64,000 nt of DNA. It comes from Muribaculaceae bacterium. Lineage in GTDB: Bacteria; Bacteroidota; Bacteroidia; Bacteroidales; Muribaculaceae. A program made the position numbers and the translations under genes. Below are positions 15,727-25,514 of this stretch, piece by piece; the first letter of the stretch is position 1, and the number at the start of each line of letters is the position of its first letter. The DNA lies in contig JAFLTO010000005.1 of NCBI GenBank assembly GCA_022510425.1, positions 1-64,000 on the forward strand, in the 5' to 3' direction. Below the pieces are notes generated by a model. That model ran no database searches. It was not told the origin of the DNA and worked only from the letters and a program-made list of their open reading frames with translations.

Positions 15727-16593
15727 TCAATTCAACTGGATAATGAGATAGTCGGTATAATTCCAGAATTCTTTAGGATTAGTGATTTTAAGAGTGATTG
15801 TGTTATCTGCATTTTTCACTTCCTCATAAGAACCTTCCGGCATATTAGTCCAAATCTTGATTTTCTTAGCACCGGTAGGTATTGAAGTAAGAGTACGTTT
15901 GTCAGCTTTTGTGAAATAAGAATTATTCACGTCCCCCTTAAGCACTTTAGTCTGACCGAGAAATTTCTTTTCAAGTAAGCCATTTTCCTTAAGTTCTTTG
16001 TTAGTTCCCATAGCATAGTATACAGTGTTCAATTCACTATCAGCTTGTTGATAAGCATTGAAAGCTGCATCTTTTGCTTCAGTCTGGATTTGAACTTGTT
16101 GTTCGGTAGCTGCAACTTGTTCATTGAGATTAGCAATAGAATCATTAGCTACTGACAATTGATTTTCCAGGAAAACAAGACGAGATTCCTGTTGCTCAAG
16201 ACGCTGTTTCATTTGATCAATAGTTTTAGTAAGGATAGCGTTTTGATTGCCTGAATCTTTCATTCTTTTTTCCATCTGAGCGAGCAATGCATGGTTGTTG
16301 GCCAAACGTTCTTTGATAGCCGAGAGATTACGACGCACCTCGGCTCTTCGATCAGTTTCACCATTAGAGGTGTTATAGAGAAGCCCTTCTTGCATATTAA
16401 TAGAATCAAGGCCATTATATATATCGGCCATAAGAAGCATCAAAGAATCATTGAAAGTGGAAGCTTCCTGATAATTTGTCTGTAATTCTACGATTTTTAA
16501 AGAGTCTTGTTCAGCCTTTTCCTTGTAAGCATTGTTACAAGCTCCTAAAATAAGGAGTGTCACAGAGCTAAGTGCGAGTACGGTTTTTTTCAT
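15727..16593 (-). CDS. Coiled-coil lipoprotein, Cbp1-like
   Basis: The 288-residue protein starts with a lipoprotein signal peptide ending in LILGAC (lipidated C19), so it is anchored in a membrane. Residues about 25-185 are a long coiled coil (ERLANNHALLAQMEKRMKD and later heptads), and the C-terminal 90 residues form a beta domain with KKIKIWTNMPEGSYEEV. This layout resembles the Bacteroidales Cbp1 family, whose B. fragilis member has been described as a collagen-binding adhesin. Binding by this protein is not shown. It may instead act as a periplasmic spacer. Monocistronic, with a terminator behind it. Confidence 0.7.
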   Translation of the reverse strand: MKKTVLALSSVTLLILGACNNAYKEKAEQDSLKIVELQTNYQEASTFNDSLMLLMADIYNGLDSINMQEGLLYNTSNGETDRRAEVRRNLSAIKERLANNHALLAQMEKRMKDSGNQNAILTKTIDQMKQRLEQQESRLVFLENQLSVANDSIANLNEQVAATEQQVQIQTEAKDAAFNAYQQADSELNTVYYAMGTNKELKENGLLEKKFLGQTKVLKGDVNNSYFTKADKRTLTSIPTGAKKIKIWTNMPEGSYEEVKNADNTITLKITNPKEFWNYTDYLIIQLN

Positions 16594-16618
16594 ATCAAAG
16601 ATAATTAAATGGTTAAAA

Positions 16619-17332
16619 TTATACTTCTTGCTTATGATCTATATTTTTGGATGATTCATGATTTCCATCCACAATTATAACAATTTCACCTTTAGCTTGG
16701 TTTTCAGAATAATAATTAAATAAATCGTTTAAAGAAGATAATTTTATAGATTCATGTAATTTGGATATTTCTCTACATACAGCTGCCTGCCTTGAGGGAC
16801 CGAAATATTGAGAAAGATCTTTTAAGGTTCTTGATAACCTTTTGGGAGATTCATAAAAAATAATCGTTCTTTGTTCGAGTGCCAGATTAGCCAACCGAGT
16901 AGCTCTTCCTTTTTTAGGAGGAAGAAAACCTTCAAAAACAAATTTATCGCATGGAATACCTGATGCTACGAGAGCAGGCACAAAAGCAGTTGGACCAGGC
17001 AGACAAACGACTTCAGCCCCAATTTTTCTACATTCCCTAACAAGCAAGAATCCGGGATCAGAAATTCCCGGTGTTCCGGCATCTGAGATCAGGGCAATCT
17101 TTTCACCATCCAGTATTCTTTGAGCAATTTTAGGGGCAGTTTCATGTTCATTAAATTTATGATGACTCTTCATAGGCGTAGAAATTTCAAAATGCTTTAA
17201 CAAGTTTCCTGAATTCCTCGTGTCTTCCGCCAATATAAGATCAACATCTTTCAGGACTTTAATCGCCCTAAAAGTCATATCTTCAAGATTACCTACCGGA
17301 GTAGGCACAATAAACAAACAACCCTCCGTCAT
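16619..17332 (-). CDS. rsmI: 16S rRNA (cytidine(1402)-2'-O)-methyltransferase
   Basis: The 237-residue protein is a tetrapyrrole-methylase fold enzyme that 2'-O-methylates C1402 in the ribosomal P site. Family motifs are VPTPVGNLEDMT at the start, AEDTRNSG, ISDAGTPGISDPG and LPGPTAFVPALVASG, then FYESPKRL. It is slightly shorter than E. coli RsmI and ends after GEIVIIVDG, lacking the C-terminal extension, as is usual in Bacteroidetes. Its ATG overlaps the TGA of the upstream gene (ATGA), so translation is probably coupled. Confidence 0.95.
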   Translation of the reverse strand: MTEGCLFIVPTPVGNLEDMTFRAIKVLKDVDLILAEDTRNSGNLLKHFEISTPMKSHHKFNEHETAPKIAQRILDGEKIALISDAGTPGISDPGFLLVRECRKIGAEVVCLPGPTAFVPALVASGIPCDKFVFEGFLPPKKGRATRLANLALEQRTIIFYESPKRLSRTLKDLSQYFGPSRQAAVCREISKLHESIKLSSLNDLFNYYSENQAKGEIVIIVDGNHESSKNIDHKQEV

Positions 17333-17877
17333 TTAAAATATTTTTTTATAATGTTCATAAATTCCTTCACTACAGGATTATTTGTATCAAAACCCTCCTC
17401 ATTAATAAAATAATCTTCTGCCTCTTCAAAATTGTCCATCGATGCCACCAGGGCCAAAGATGTATTGAAATCAGCATCAGAATTATCAAAGAGTTCTTTT
17501 CGGAATCTAAACCGTTCGTTGATAGAAAAGACCAGTTTGCCTTTTTGAGGCTCATTTATTCTATCGATTTTTTTTTCAGTTGTCTCAGCAGTGACAATAT
17601 CCTTTTTTTCTGCCTTATCAAGAGAGGATTCAGGAGCTATCGTATCTTCATCTAAAGCATATTCTTCCAGTATAAAATTAGTTATGGATGTCGGCACTAC
17701 TTCAGAAGGTTCATCATTAATAAGTTCAAAAGAATTGATAAGTTCCGCGATTTCATTACCTTTTTTTGAAATCAATCTCAAGAAATCTTTTCTGTCTTCA
17801 TCTCTTTTAATAGCAAGATGAATAAGGCCCTCTAGTTCGTAAGTTTTATCAAGAAGATTTTGAAGATAAGATTGCAT
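17329..17877 (-). CDS. Conserved Bacteroidales protein of unknown function
   Basis: The 182-residue product starts MQSYLQNLLDKTYELEGL at ATG 17877; an upstream in-frame start would extend into the PBP4 gene and is rejected. The N-terminal third is a helical coil, the middle is charged and probably disordered, and the C-terminal 60 residues (FSINERFRFRKELF, then ALVASMDNFEEAEDYF) are the well-ordered part. The same combination is found in many Bacteroidales beside rsmI or PBP4 genes. It sits between the two, 19 bases after the PBP4 stop and overlapping rsmI. No function is known to me. Confidence 0.8.
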   Translation of the reverse strand: MQSYLQNLLDKTYELEGLIHLAIKRDEDRKDFLRLISKKGNEIAELINSFELINDEPSEVVPTSITNFILEEYALDEDTIAPESSLDKAEKKDIVTAETTEKKIDRINEPQKGKLVFSINERFRFRKELFDNSDADFNTSLALVASMDNFEEAEDYFINEEGFDTNNPVVKEFMNIIKKYFK

Positions 17878-17896
17878 TACTGAATATTTTAAAATT

Positions 17897-19108
17897 TTAT
17901 TGATTAAAGATAGAGAGGAGCATAGTTTCTGCTGCTTTGACAGCTTTATCTCTGCTTTTGGTAATATCATTCATAATTATAACAATCACATGAGTAGGAA
18001 TATAATCATCGTCGAGTTTATATCCGGCGTAACATTGTATTCCCCTCATGCTACCTGTTTTCATTGCAATATAACTATCGAGAGGAGAACCGGCAAGAAA
18101 TTTTTTTAGAGTACCTTCCTGTCCGGCCAAAGGAAAAAAAGATGCATAATGAGGGTTTATGCTCATATTTTTCAACAGTTCGGACATAAAATCAGCTGTA
18201 ACCCTATTTTCACGCGAAAGTCCGGACCCATCAATGATTCTAACACCCTCCAAAGGAAGATTTTTCTGTTGCCATAAAATCATTTCTTTTTTTACTGCCT
18301 GTTCAGTTGATCCATCGGCTCCTTCCATTTTACCAAAAGTTCGTAGCATGGATTCAGCAAAAAGATTATCACTTCTCATCATACATGACCTCATTATTTC
18401 ATCCACAGGCGCGGATAGGTGGTCATAAATCTGAATTCTTCTCCCTTCCGGCATATCTTTATTTTCAAATTCTATACCATTATCGGAAAGTTTTTTATAG
18501 AGCAGTGTCAGGAAAGAAGAAGAGGGATCGTTTACTGCAAAATCACCCCGGGCATTATCAGAATAATTAAGAGCATGACTACCGGTGCCATAATATTTAG
18601 CACAATCTTCTTTCGCCCAGGAAGCAGGACGAGGATTGCCGGTAAAATTATTTTCATCAATAATTATATTCCCCTCAATCCTATTAATTAACTGGGACGC
18701 CAAAGCCCTACTTATTTCTTCCAAAATATCTTCGGAATAAGGTTCTTTTTCAGAATTTAAAGTTGGATCGCAGGCTCCTTCAACAATAACATTACCTCTA
18801 AGATAACCAAAATCATTATTACCATCAATATAAATGCGAGTATGATATCTCCAATCGGGCCCTGCAGACTCCAACAAAGCAGCAGTAGTGAGCGACTTCA
18901 TTATAGAAGCGGGCACAAGAGGCAAGTTTGGATTGTGTTCAGTAAGTACCGAACCATCCTCCAAATCAATAATTTTCACAGAAACGGAATTTGGATTTAT
19001 GCCATTAGATTTAATAAATTGCGCCAATGCCTCATCTCCTATTCCTGCAAAAGAATATAAAGAGACAAGAAGAAGCATTAAGGATAAAACGGACCGATAA
19101 AATTTCAT
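17897..19108 (-). CDS. dacB: D-alanyl-D-alanine carboxypeptidase/endopeptidase (PBP4, DacB)
   Basis: The 403-residue protein has a signal peptide (about 1-22) and the three penicillin-binding motifs: S68-x-x-K71 in PASIMKSL, SDN in MRSDNLFAES and KTG in IAMKTGSM. PBP4 enzymes trim or cleave peptidoglycan cross-links in the periplasm. It is shorter than E. coli DacB (477 residues), mostly in the extra domain between the first two motifs, which is common in this phylum. It starts a three-gene leftward operon with the hypothetical protein and rsmI, and is divergent from the 19190 gene across a symmetric promoter region. Confidence 0.92.
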   Translation of the reverse strand: MKFYRSVLSLMLLLVSLYSFAGIGDEALAQFIKSNGINPNSVSVKIIDLEDGSVLTEHNPNLPLVPASIMKSLTTAALLESAGPDWRYHTRIYIDGNNDFGYLRGNVIVEGACDPTLNSEKEPYSEDILEEISRALASQLINRIEGNIIIDENNFTGNPRPASWAKEDCAKYYGTGSHALNYSDNARGDFAVNDPSSSFLTLLYKKLSDNGIEFENKDMPEGRRIQIYDHLSAPVDEIMRSCMMRSDNLFAESMLRTFGKMEGADGSTEQAVKKEMILWQQKNLPLEGVRIIDGSGLSRENRVTADFMSELLKNMSINPHYASFFPLAGQEGTLKKFLAGSPLDSYIAMKTGSMRGIQCYAGYKLDDDYIPTHVIVIIMNDITKSRDKAVKAAETMLLSIFNQ

Positions 19109-19133
19109 TATTGTTTCATTTTTTAGAAAAGAA

Positions 19134-19188
19134 CTACAAATTTACTAAAAGTTTTGGTCAAAGTGGGAAATAGTGAGTAAATTTGTAG
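19134..19188. promoter_or_regulatory. Divergent promoter pair with a 13-bp perfect inverted repeat
   Basis: CTACAAATTTACT (19134-19146) and AGTAAATTTGTAG (19176-19188) are exact inverse partners, each containing a TAAATTTG -7 box, one for dacB and one for the permease. A TTTG -33 element at 19153-19156 lies 21 bases before the rightward box, at the consensus distance. The rightward start of transcription would fall at or next to the ATG at 19190. Confidence 0.6.
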
Positions 19189-19189
19189 A

Positions 19190-20332
19190 ATGTATAAGGA
19201 AAGATATCCCCAGCGTCAACCCTACACCTTTGATAGAGTAGTGAGGATTTCCTTTAGTGTGTTGGGTATCATAGCAGTGCTTTATTTACTCGATGCCTTA
19301 AAAGGAGTCTTGCTACCTTTTTTTGTTGCATGCTTGATTTCTTATATGTTAGAACCCATTGTGAAATGGAACATGAAAATTTTGCGGATAAAATCACGTT
19401 TTTTACCCGTTATAGTTACCTTGCTTGAGGGATGTCTTTTAATAAGCATATTTTCCATAATCTTTTTCCCATATTTGGTGGCAGAAGCGGAACAAATGGC
19501 GGAAATGATAAAAAATTATGCCACAGCCAAAGTAGAGATCCCTTACATATCCGGGCCCATTTACGATTTTATAAAAGAAAATCTCGACATTGAAAGTATA
19601 TCAAGAATACTGACACCACAAGAATGGAAAGAATTGCTAAGGACGGCACTAACATCATCTTGGAACTTTCTTAGCAGCGGCCTTTCTTTTGTAGTAGGAG
19701 CGGTGAGCTGGTTAATAGTTATTTTATATGTTCTATTCATAATGCTCGATTATGAAAGAATTATGTTAAGTTTCAAACAATTGGTGCCTTATCCTCATAG
19801 GCGACAAATTTTCCAAATCGGGAAAGATATAGAACATGCCATGAATCGATATTTCCGGAATCAATTTTTCATATCAATGATAGTAGGGATATTGTTTGCG
19901 ATAGGTTTTTTAATTGTAGGCTTGCCAATGGGAGTTGTATTGGGAATCTTTATAGGATTTCTCAATATGGTTCCTTATCTGCAATTGATATCCCTTCCAA
20001 TCACAGCCTTATTATGCTTGGTTTGCACGGCAAGCACGGGAGTAAGTTTTTGGGCTATTTTCTGGGAATGTATGGCTGTATATATAATAGTGCAATGTAT
20101 TCAGGATCTATTACTGACACCAAAGATAATGGGCAAAGCTATGGGGCTTAATCCGGCCATTATCTTGCTCTCACTTTCCATTTGGGGAGCCTTATTAGGT
20201 TTTATGGGCCTTATAATTGCCTTACCATTGACCACATTACTGTTATCTTATTATAACATCTATATAGTCAACCGATATGCCCGTTATGAAGTGGAATTAG
20301 CCGAATCCGATCCTCTTGACGGGCCAGAGTAG
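19190..20332 (+). CDS. AI-2E family transporter (UPF0118/PerM)
   Basis: The 380-residue integral membrane protein has about seven or eight transmembrane segments in the family layout: two near the N terminus (VLGIIAVLYLLDALKGVLLP and the next helix), a periplasmic loop (about 100-155), and a C-terminal set with VGLPMGVVLGIFIGFLNMVP and PKIMGKAMGLNPAIILLSL. Members export AI-2 or act as sodium/proton antiporters; the substrate here is unknown. The promoter -7 box almost touches the ATG, so the transcript may be leaderless. It ends 15 bases before the antiporter gene and likely shares its transcript. Confidence 0.9.
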   Translation: MYKERYPQRQPYTFDRVVRISFSVLGIIAVLYLLDALKGVLLPFFVACLISYMLEPIVKWNMKILRIKSRFLPVIVTLLEGCLLISIFSIIFFPYLVAEAEQMAEMIKNYATAKVEIPYISGPIYDFIKENLDIESISRILTPQEWKELLRTALTSSWNFLSSGLSFVVGAVSWLIVILYVLFIMLDYERIMLSFKQLVPYPHRRQIFQIGKDIEHAMNRYFRNQFFISMIVGILFAIGFLIVGLPMGVVLGIFIGFLNMVPYLQLISLPITALLCLVCTASTGVSFWAIFWECMAVYIIVQCIQDLLLTPKIMGKAMGLNPAIILLSLSIWGALLGFMGLIIALPLTTLLLSYYNIYIVNRYARYEVELAESDPLDGPE

Positions 20333-20347
20333 TTTACAATCAGATAT

Positions 20348-22687
20348 ATGATAACACTTCCAAGCTCAATCACATCTCAAGAAGATGTTAACTTAGGAGA
20401 GAATACAGAAGCCATCATCAAAAATACATATACAGAAATCAACGATGAGGCACCGGCAGAGACAGATAAGGAAGCAATAAATAATGGTTTGATAGCCGAC
20501 CTGGCCTTGATACTACTACTCGGGGCCGTGGTTACTTTATTGTTTAAAAAACTAAAACAGCCTGTTGTATTGGGATATATTTTGGCCGGTTTTTTAGCGA
20601 GTCCCAATTTCACCTATCTTCCAACAATATCCAATCTTGAAAACATAGAATTTTGGGCAGATTTAGGAATAGTGGTATTAATGTTCACATTAGGATTGGA
20701 ATTTAGTTTTCGAAAGTTAATGAATTCCGGTTCATCTGCAATAATCACTGCTTTGATAATAATCACGGGAATGACCTTTGCCGGATTTGGAGTTGGTAAA
20801 ATTCTTGATTTGAATCCCATCAACTGTATCTTTTTAGGAGGTATGATCTCCATGTCGAGTACTACAATAATACTCAAGACTTTGACTGACTTAGGCATGC
20901 GACAGAAGAAATTCGCCTCCCTGGTTTTGGCAGTGTTGATAATAGAAGATCTGTTCGCTGTGTTGATGTTGGTTTTGTTGTCATCAATCGCAGTTGGGAA
21001 TGTGGAAGGTAAAGCATTATTATTTTCAATAGGTAAATTGCTTTTCTTTCTAATCATTTGGTTTTTGGTCGGCGTATATGTGCTTCCGTCATTTCTTGCC
21101 AAGGTAAAGCACTTTCTAAATGATGAGACATTGTTGGTGGTGGCGATGGGATTGTGCTTTTCAATGGCTATCTTCTCTGTGATCTGTGGATTCTCGTTGG
21201 AACTGGGAGCTTTTGTGATGGGTTCGATATTGGCAGGGACCATGGTGGCAGAAAGGATGGAAAAAGTTGTAAAACCTGTAAAAGATTTGTTTGGAGCAGT
21301 CTTCTTTATTTCCGTAGGAATGATGGTAGATCCTTCTGTACTGGTTAATTACTGGTGGGAAATCTTGATTCTGGCAGGAGTAGTGATTTGTGGCATGATT
21401 TTCTTTGGCACTTTTGGAATGTTGATGACAGGTCAAACACTCAGGGTTGCAATTGAAAGCGGTTTTACGTTGACACAAGTGGGAGAGTTTTCTTTTATCA
21501 TAGCTGCATTGGGTATGAGTTTAGGAGTATTGGAGCATTCAATTTATCCTATCATAGTGGCAGTGTCTGTGATAACAATATTTACCACCCCTTATTTTGT
21601 AAAATTGTCACAACCGGCATATAGATTTGTGGAATCAAAACTTCCGGAAAATTTACGTTTCCTTATAGACAGATATTCCAAACAGGTAGTAGACACTAAT
21701 ACCACAAAGCAGCTTTGGAAAGACATTTTAAGCCGGTATTTGGGTCGAATGGTGATATTTTCAGTAATCTTGATAGCCATAATACTTGTGAGTCGACAAT
21801 TTCTTTTCCCATTATTGGAAGAATATATGTCAGACTGGGGAAGATTTCTCGCAACAGTTATAACACTGTCTGCAATGATGCCTTTTTTATTTGCCTTGTC
21901 TTTCAGTTCAATCAAACCTGATGAAAGGATGAAACTACATGCTTCTGCAAGCTTTTATGATGTGCCGTTAGTGGCATTGCGAATCATTCGTTATTTTGTG
22001 GCTCTTTTATTTATTGTGTATCTTTTGACTTTAGCCTATGATGCCACTGTGGCGTGGATAGCGGGTATTATATGTCTGGCTTTCATTATAGTTTTCGCAT
22101 CACAAAAGATCAGTGCAAGATATGCCTTCATAGAAAAGAAATTTATAGATAATCTGAATATAAGGGAAAACACGAGAAGCGGAGTTAACAATAAATTAAT
22201 AGACGACCTTCATATGGCCTATATTGAAGTGGGAGCTTATTGTCCTTTTGTAGGTGACAAGTTAAAAGATTCGGGATTAAGGAATGAATATGGAGTAAGT
22301 ATAGCAAGCATACAAAGAGGAGAGAGAACAATGCCATTGCCCTCTGTGGATGCAAGAATTTTTCCGGGTGACATTCTTGGAGTAATTGGAAACGACGAGC
22401 AAATAAAACGCCTGAATGATGATATAGAAAGGGATGAAAAAGCCTATAGATCGGTAGAAGTATTTAACTCAAAAGTTGAATTAAGAAGCCTTACCTTATC
22501 AGATAAATCTCCTGTTATAAATGTTCCATTGGGAGAAACAGATATTCGTAAAGATTTTTATTGCATGATAGTGAAAGTGCAAAGAGGTGAGGATGTATTT
22601 GAACAACCCGGAGCAGATACAATATTGCGTGACGGGGATATAGTATGGGTGGTAGGAGACCCGGAAAAAATGGAGGAAATGAAGTAG
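20348..22687 (+). CDS. KefB-type CPA2 cation:proton antiporter with two TrkA_C (RCK_C) domains
   Basis: The 779-residue protein has a 12-13-helix CPA2 antiporter core starting near residue 48 (LIADLALILLLGAVVTLLFK) with QPVVLGYILAGFLASP and GFTLTQVGEFSFIIAALGM. Four to five further helices lie around 470-610. The soluble C terminus has two RCK_C-like domains, at about 620-700 and 710-775, which in relatives sense ligands or ions. It lacks the Rossmann RCK_N domain of E. coli KefB. The first about 45 residues are polar and poorly conserved; a later start is possible. Potassium or sodium efflux is likely but not settled. It converges with another CPA2 antiporter 15 bases away. Confidence 0.88.
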   Translation: MITLPSSITSQEDVNLGENTEAIIKNTYTEINDEAPAETDKEAINNGLIADLALILLLGAVVTLLFKKLKQPVVLGYILAGFLASPNFTYLPTISNLENIEFWADLGIVVLMFTLGLEFSFRKLMNSGSSAIITALIIITGMTFAGFGVGKILDLNPINCIFLGGMISMSSTTIILKTLTDLGMRQKKFASLVLAVLIIEDLFAVLMLVLLSSIAVGNVEGKALLFSIGKLLFFLIIWFLVGVYVLPSFLAKVKHFLNDETLLVVAMGLCFSMAIFSVICGFSLELGAFVMGSILAGTMVAERMEKVVKPVKDLFGAVFFISVGMMVDPSVLVNYWWEILILAGVVICGMIFFGTFGMLMTGQTLRVAIESGFTLTQVGEFSFIIAALGMSLGVLEHSIYPIIVAVSVITIFTTPYFVKLSQPAYRFVESKLPENLRFLIDRYSKQVVDTNTTKQLWKDILSRYLGRMVIFSVILIAIILVSRQFLFPLLEEYMSDWGRFLATVITLSAMMPFLFALSFSSIKPDERMKLHASASFYDVPLVALRIIRYFVALLFIVYLLTLAYDATVAWIAGIICLAFIIVFASQKISARYAFIEKKFIDNLNIRENTRSGVNNKLIDDLHMAYIEVGAYCPFVGDKLKDSGLRNEYGVSIASIQRGERTMPLPSVDARIFPGDILGVIGNDEQIKRLNDDIERDEKAYRSVEVFNSKVELRSLTLSDKSPVINVPLGETDIRKDFYCMIVKVQRGEDVFEQPGADTILRDGDIVWVVGDPEKMEEMK

Positions 22688-22702
22688 AGAAAAGGTCAGT
22701 GA

Positions 22703-24736
22703 TTAGAAAGTGGAGGAGCCACCGAATTGCTCAGGGTAGATTAAGAGAAGGTTGTTGTGAGCATGATTTTTTTGTAAATAGGTGGGAAGACCTTCAAGAT
22801 CGGAATTATGAGAAACTGAACCTTTTCTTGCTCCTATTATTATAAAAATATCATCTTCATTAATATCTTGAGAGTTTAAAATGAAATCATCCCAAGAATT
22901 AAGATTACGGTATTCATGCCTAATGGCATATCCTTCAGAAATGATTATGTTTCTAATAAAATTAGAAGTTGTTTCATATGACAGGAAGATAGCTTTAGCT
23001 GCAAGTTGAGACGCAAGATTACAAATACGTTCCACCCATGTCTGAAACCCCGTTTCATATTCAGCTTTATCGGGCACAAGAATAATTAATCTTGCCATAG
23101 TATTAGCCGGAGTGAAACATCTGCTAATAAATATCATTTTATTAGAAGCATTTAATAACTGTTCGGTCATGCTACCAAAGAAAGAGTCAACAATGTTAGA
23201 CCTCCTATGAAGACCAATCATTATATCTGTAGCCTGATTTTGCTTAGCTTCATTAGTCAGACCTGCCACAACATTGATATCGTACCGCTCTATATCATTT
23301 ACCTCAATATCGACCGCTTGGGCTGCAGAGACAGCAATTTCCAAAGAATTTCTACCTGCTTGCACGCGTCTTGCGTCATCTGAATTTCTTACAAATAATG
23401 CAGTGACAGGATTTTTATTATTTCTGTGACGCATCAATAAAGCAAGCTTCATTAAGTTTTCAGCTGTTACCGGATTTGCCACAGCCACCAATTGACGGGC
23501 ATATTCCCCCGGTTCTGTTTCAGTATCTTTCTTAAATTCAGCTTCTGTCAATTCGATTCGCAGCCCTTTAGCAGCAGTCTGAGTGGAAATGGAAGCAATC
23601 ACACAGCTCACCAATATCATTAAAACCGCTCCATTAAGCATATCCTCGGTTAAAATGCCATGTTGAAAACCAATCAAGGCTGCTGCAATAGTAGCTGCAG
23701 CCTTCCCAGAAGTTAAACCGAACATCAATCGTCTGCCATTTTCTTTGAGCCCATATATTTTTGATGCTATGAAAGCTGCGAGCCATTTAGCAACCATAGC
23801 AACCACGACCATGTTCAGAGCAACCCAACCAACGTTCCAGCTTTTAAAAATGACATGTACATTGATTAACATGCCGACTCCAATCAAGAAATAAGGAATA
23901 AAAATAGCATTTCCCACAAACTTTATTCTTCCCATAAGACCTGAACGGTCAGGAATAAATCTATTTAGAATCAATCCCGCATAAAAAGCTCCTAAAATAG
24001 CCTCCAATCCAATAATTTTTGCCATTAAAGAAGACAAAAAGACCATAGCCAATACATAAATAAATTGGACTACCTGATCACTTATTTTCCTAAAAAAATA
24101 CTTGGTGAAATAATGAATCAGAAATCCCATTCCAACAGCATAAAATGACATCAATGCGACCAAACGGAAAAAACGTTCAAATCTAAAACCGCCAGATTCA
24201 GAAGCATCAACCACCCCTGCTAAAACCAACAAAGCCAAAAGAACAGTAACGATGGTGGAACACACTGCTATTACAGCAGGTTTTGAATTCTGAAGTCCGA
24301 ACCTGCTTACTATAGGGTAAGAAATTAGAGTGTGGGCAGCGTACATTGTTGAGATTAAAGTACATGTCGCCCAAGAAGCCCCAAAAGCAAATCTGGATCC
24401 AAATATTCCCAAAAGAGTAGGAATGCTGAAAGTTATTAACCCGAAAACAATACCTTTTCCCAAGTTTTTTTGCAAATGAAACATATTGATCTCCACAGCT
24501 GCCATAAACATGATGTAGAGTATGCCAACTTCGCCGAAAATTTCAAAACTTGCATCTCTTGAAAGAATGTCGAATCCATAAGGTCCTACTATAATACCTG
24601 CTATAATCAAACCCACTATATGAGGAATTCCAATCCGTCGAAAAAGTATGGGGCATATCAAAATTATAAGGAGGACCAAAAGAAATATTTCTATTGGTCC
24701 GGTAAGGGGATAGCTTAAGGCATATAGTAAAGTCAT
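22703..24736 (-). CDS. CPA2 cation:proton antiporter with C-terminal USP-like domains
   Basis: The 677-residue protein has a CPA2 antiporter core (about 1-400) opening MTLLYALSYPLTGPIEIFLL and containing HIVGLIIAGIIVGPYGFDIL, then a soluble part of about 270 residues arranged like two universal-stress-protein units (for example ATDIMIGLHRRSNIVDSFF). This sodium/proton-type antiporter class is common in Bacteroidales. Its ATG overlaps the TatD stop (ATGA), so it is the third gene of an ispB-tatD-antiporter operon. A complete USP ATP-binding motif is not evident, so nucleotide sensing is uncertain. Confidence 0.88.
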   Translation of the reverse strand: MTLLYALSYPLTGPIEIFLLVLLIILICPILFRRIGIPHIVGLIIAGIIVGPYGFDILSRDASFEIFGEVGILYIMFMAAVEINMFHLQKNLGKGIVFGLITFSIPTLLGIFGSRFAFGASWATCTLISTMYAAHTLISYPIVSRFGLQNSKPAVIAVCSTIVTVLLALLVLAGVVDASESGGFRFERFFRLVALMSFYAVGMGFLIHYFTKYFFRKISDQVVQFIYVLAMVFLSSLMAKIIGLEAILGAFYAGLILNRFIPDRSGLMGRIKFVGNAIFIPYFLIGVGMLINVHVIFKSWNVGWVALNMVVVAMVAKWLAAFIASKIYGLKENGRRLMFGLTSGKAAATIAAALIGFQHGILTEDMLNGAVLMILVSCVIASISTQTAAKGLRIELTEAEFKKDTETEPGEYARQLVAVANPVTAENLMKLALLMRHRNNKNPVTALFVRNSDDARRVQAGRNSLEIAVSAAQAVDIEVNDIERYDINVVAGLTNEAKQNQATDIMIGLHRRSNIVDSFFGSMTEQLLNASNKMIFISRCFTPANTMARLIILVPDKAEYETGFQTWVERICNLASQLAAKAIFLSYETTSNFIRNIIISEGYAIRHEYRNLNSWDDFILNSQDINEDDIFIIIGARKGSVSHNSDLEGLPTYLQKNHAHNNLLLIYPEQFGGSSTF

Positions 24737-25497
24737 ATTCTGAAAACTTTACGTGCGGTTTGATCAGTTATCCTTTCCACTTCTTGAGGAGTTATTTCCA
24801 AGGCTTCAGCAATTTTGTCTCTTATAAAGGGAAGATAAGAAGATTCGTTTCTTTTACCACGATGAGGTATAGGAGTCAAATAAGGAGAATCAGTTTCCAA
24901 AATGATCTTATCAATACCAATTATGGCAAGAGCCTCTCTAAGTTTAGGAGCATTCTTATATGTCACAACCCCGTTGATTCCAAAATAAGGATCACATCCT
25001 TTACGTATTCTTTCTACATCGGCAATGTCTCCAGTGAAACTATGGAAAATCAGTGGAACAGTCGGTTTCGTTTTCTCTATAACTTCCATGGTTTCTTCAA
25101 ATGCATCCCTAGAGTGAATAATCACAGGGAGATTATATTTTTGAGCAAGTTGTAGCTGCTGAGCAAATGCCTTTTTCTGTTCTTCAATTTTAGTTTTATC
25201 CCAATAAAGATCGATCCCTATTTCACCCACAGCAACATAGTTGCCTGTTGAAAGTTCTTTTTCTACTATATGAAGAAAGTTGTTCCAATCATCTTTTATT
25301 TCAGTGGGATGTAAACCGATAGCCATGTGCATCACCTCAGGATATAGTGAATGAAGTTTCTTAACCTGTGGTAGAGACCGGGCATCTACGTTAGGGAGTA
25401 TAAAATCCGACACCCCAGCATCTTTGCAGCGTTTTAACAAATTGCTGATTTCCTCTTCAAATTCAGGGAAATAAATATGAGAGTGGGTGTCGATCAT
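24733..25497 (-). CDS. tatD: TatD family metal-dependent hydrolase
   Basis: The 254-residue protein is a TIM-barrel deoxyribonuclease-like hydrolase. Metal ligands are visible as IDTHSHIYFPEF near the start, GEIGIDLYW, PVIIHSRDAFEET and LETDSPYLTP near the end. TatD enzymes act as 3'-5' exonucleases in repair and processing; the substrate here is inferred. It is translationally coupled to the antiporter gene downstream and starts 17 bases after the prenyl synthase stop. Length is typical for the family. Confidence 0.93.
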   Translation of the reverse strand: MIDTHSHIYFPEFEEEISNLLKRCKDAGVSDFILPNVDARSLPQVKKLHSLYPEVMHMAIGLHPTEIKDDWNNFLHIVEKELSTGNYVAVGEIGIDLYWDKTKIEEQKKAFAQQLQLAQKYNLPVIIHSRDAFEETMEVIEKTKPTVPLIFHSFTGDIADVERIRKGCDPYFGINGVVTYKNAPKLREALAIIGIDKIILETDSPYLTPIPHRGKRNESSYLPFIRDKIAEALEITPQEVERITDQTARKVFRI

Positions 25498-25514
25498 AAA
25501 AAGTATTATTATGA

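Noticed and set aside
20614..21243. Antisense frame of 209 codons inside the KefB-like gene
   Set aside because: It is the mirror of the strongly conserved membrane region; the sense product is clearly real and no domain fits the antisense.
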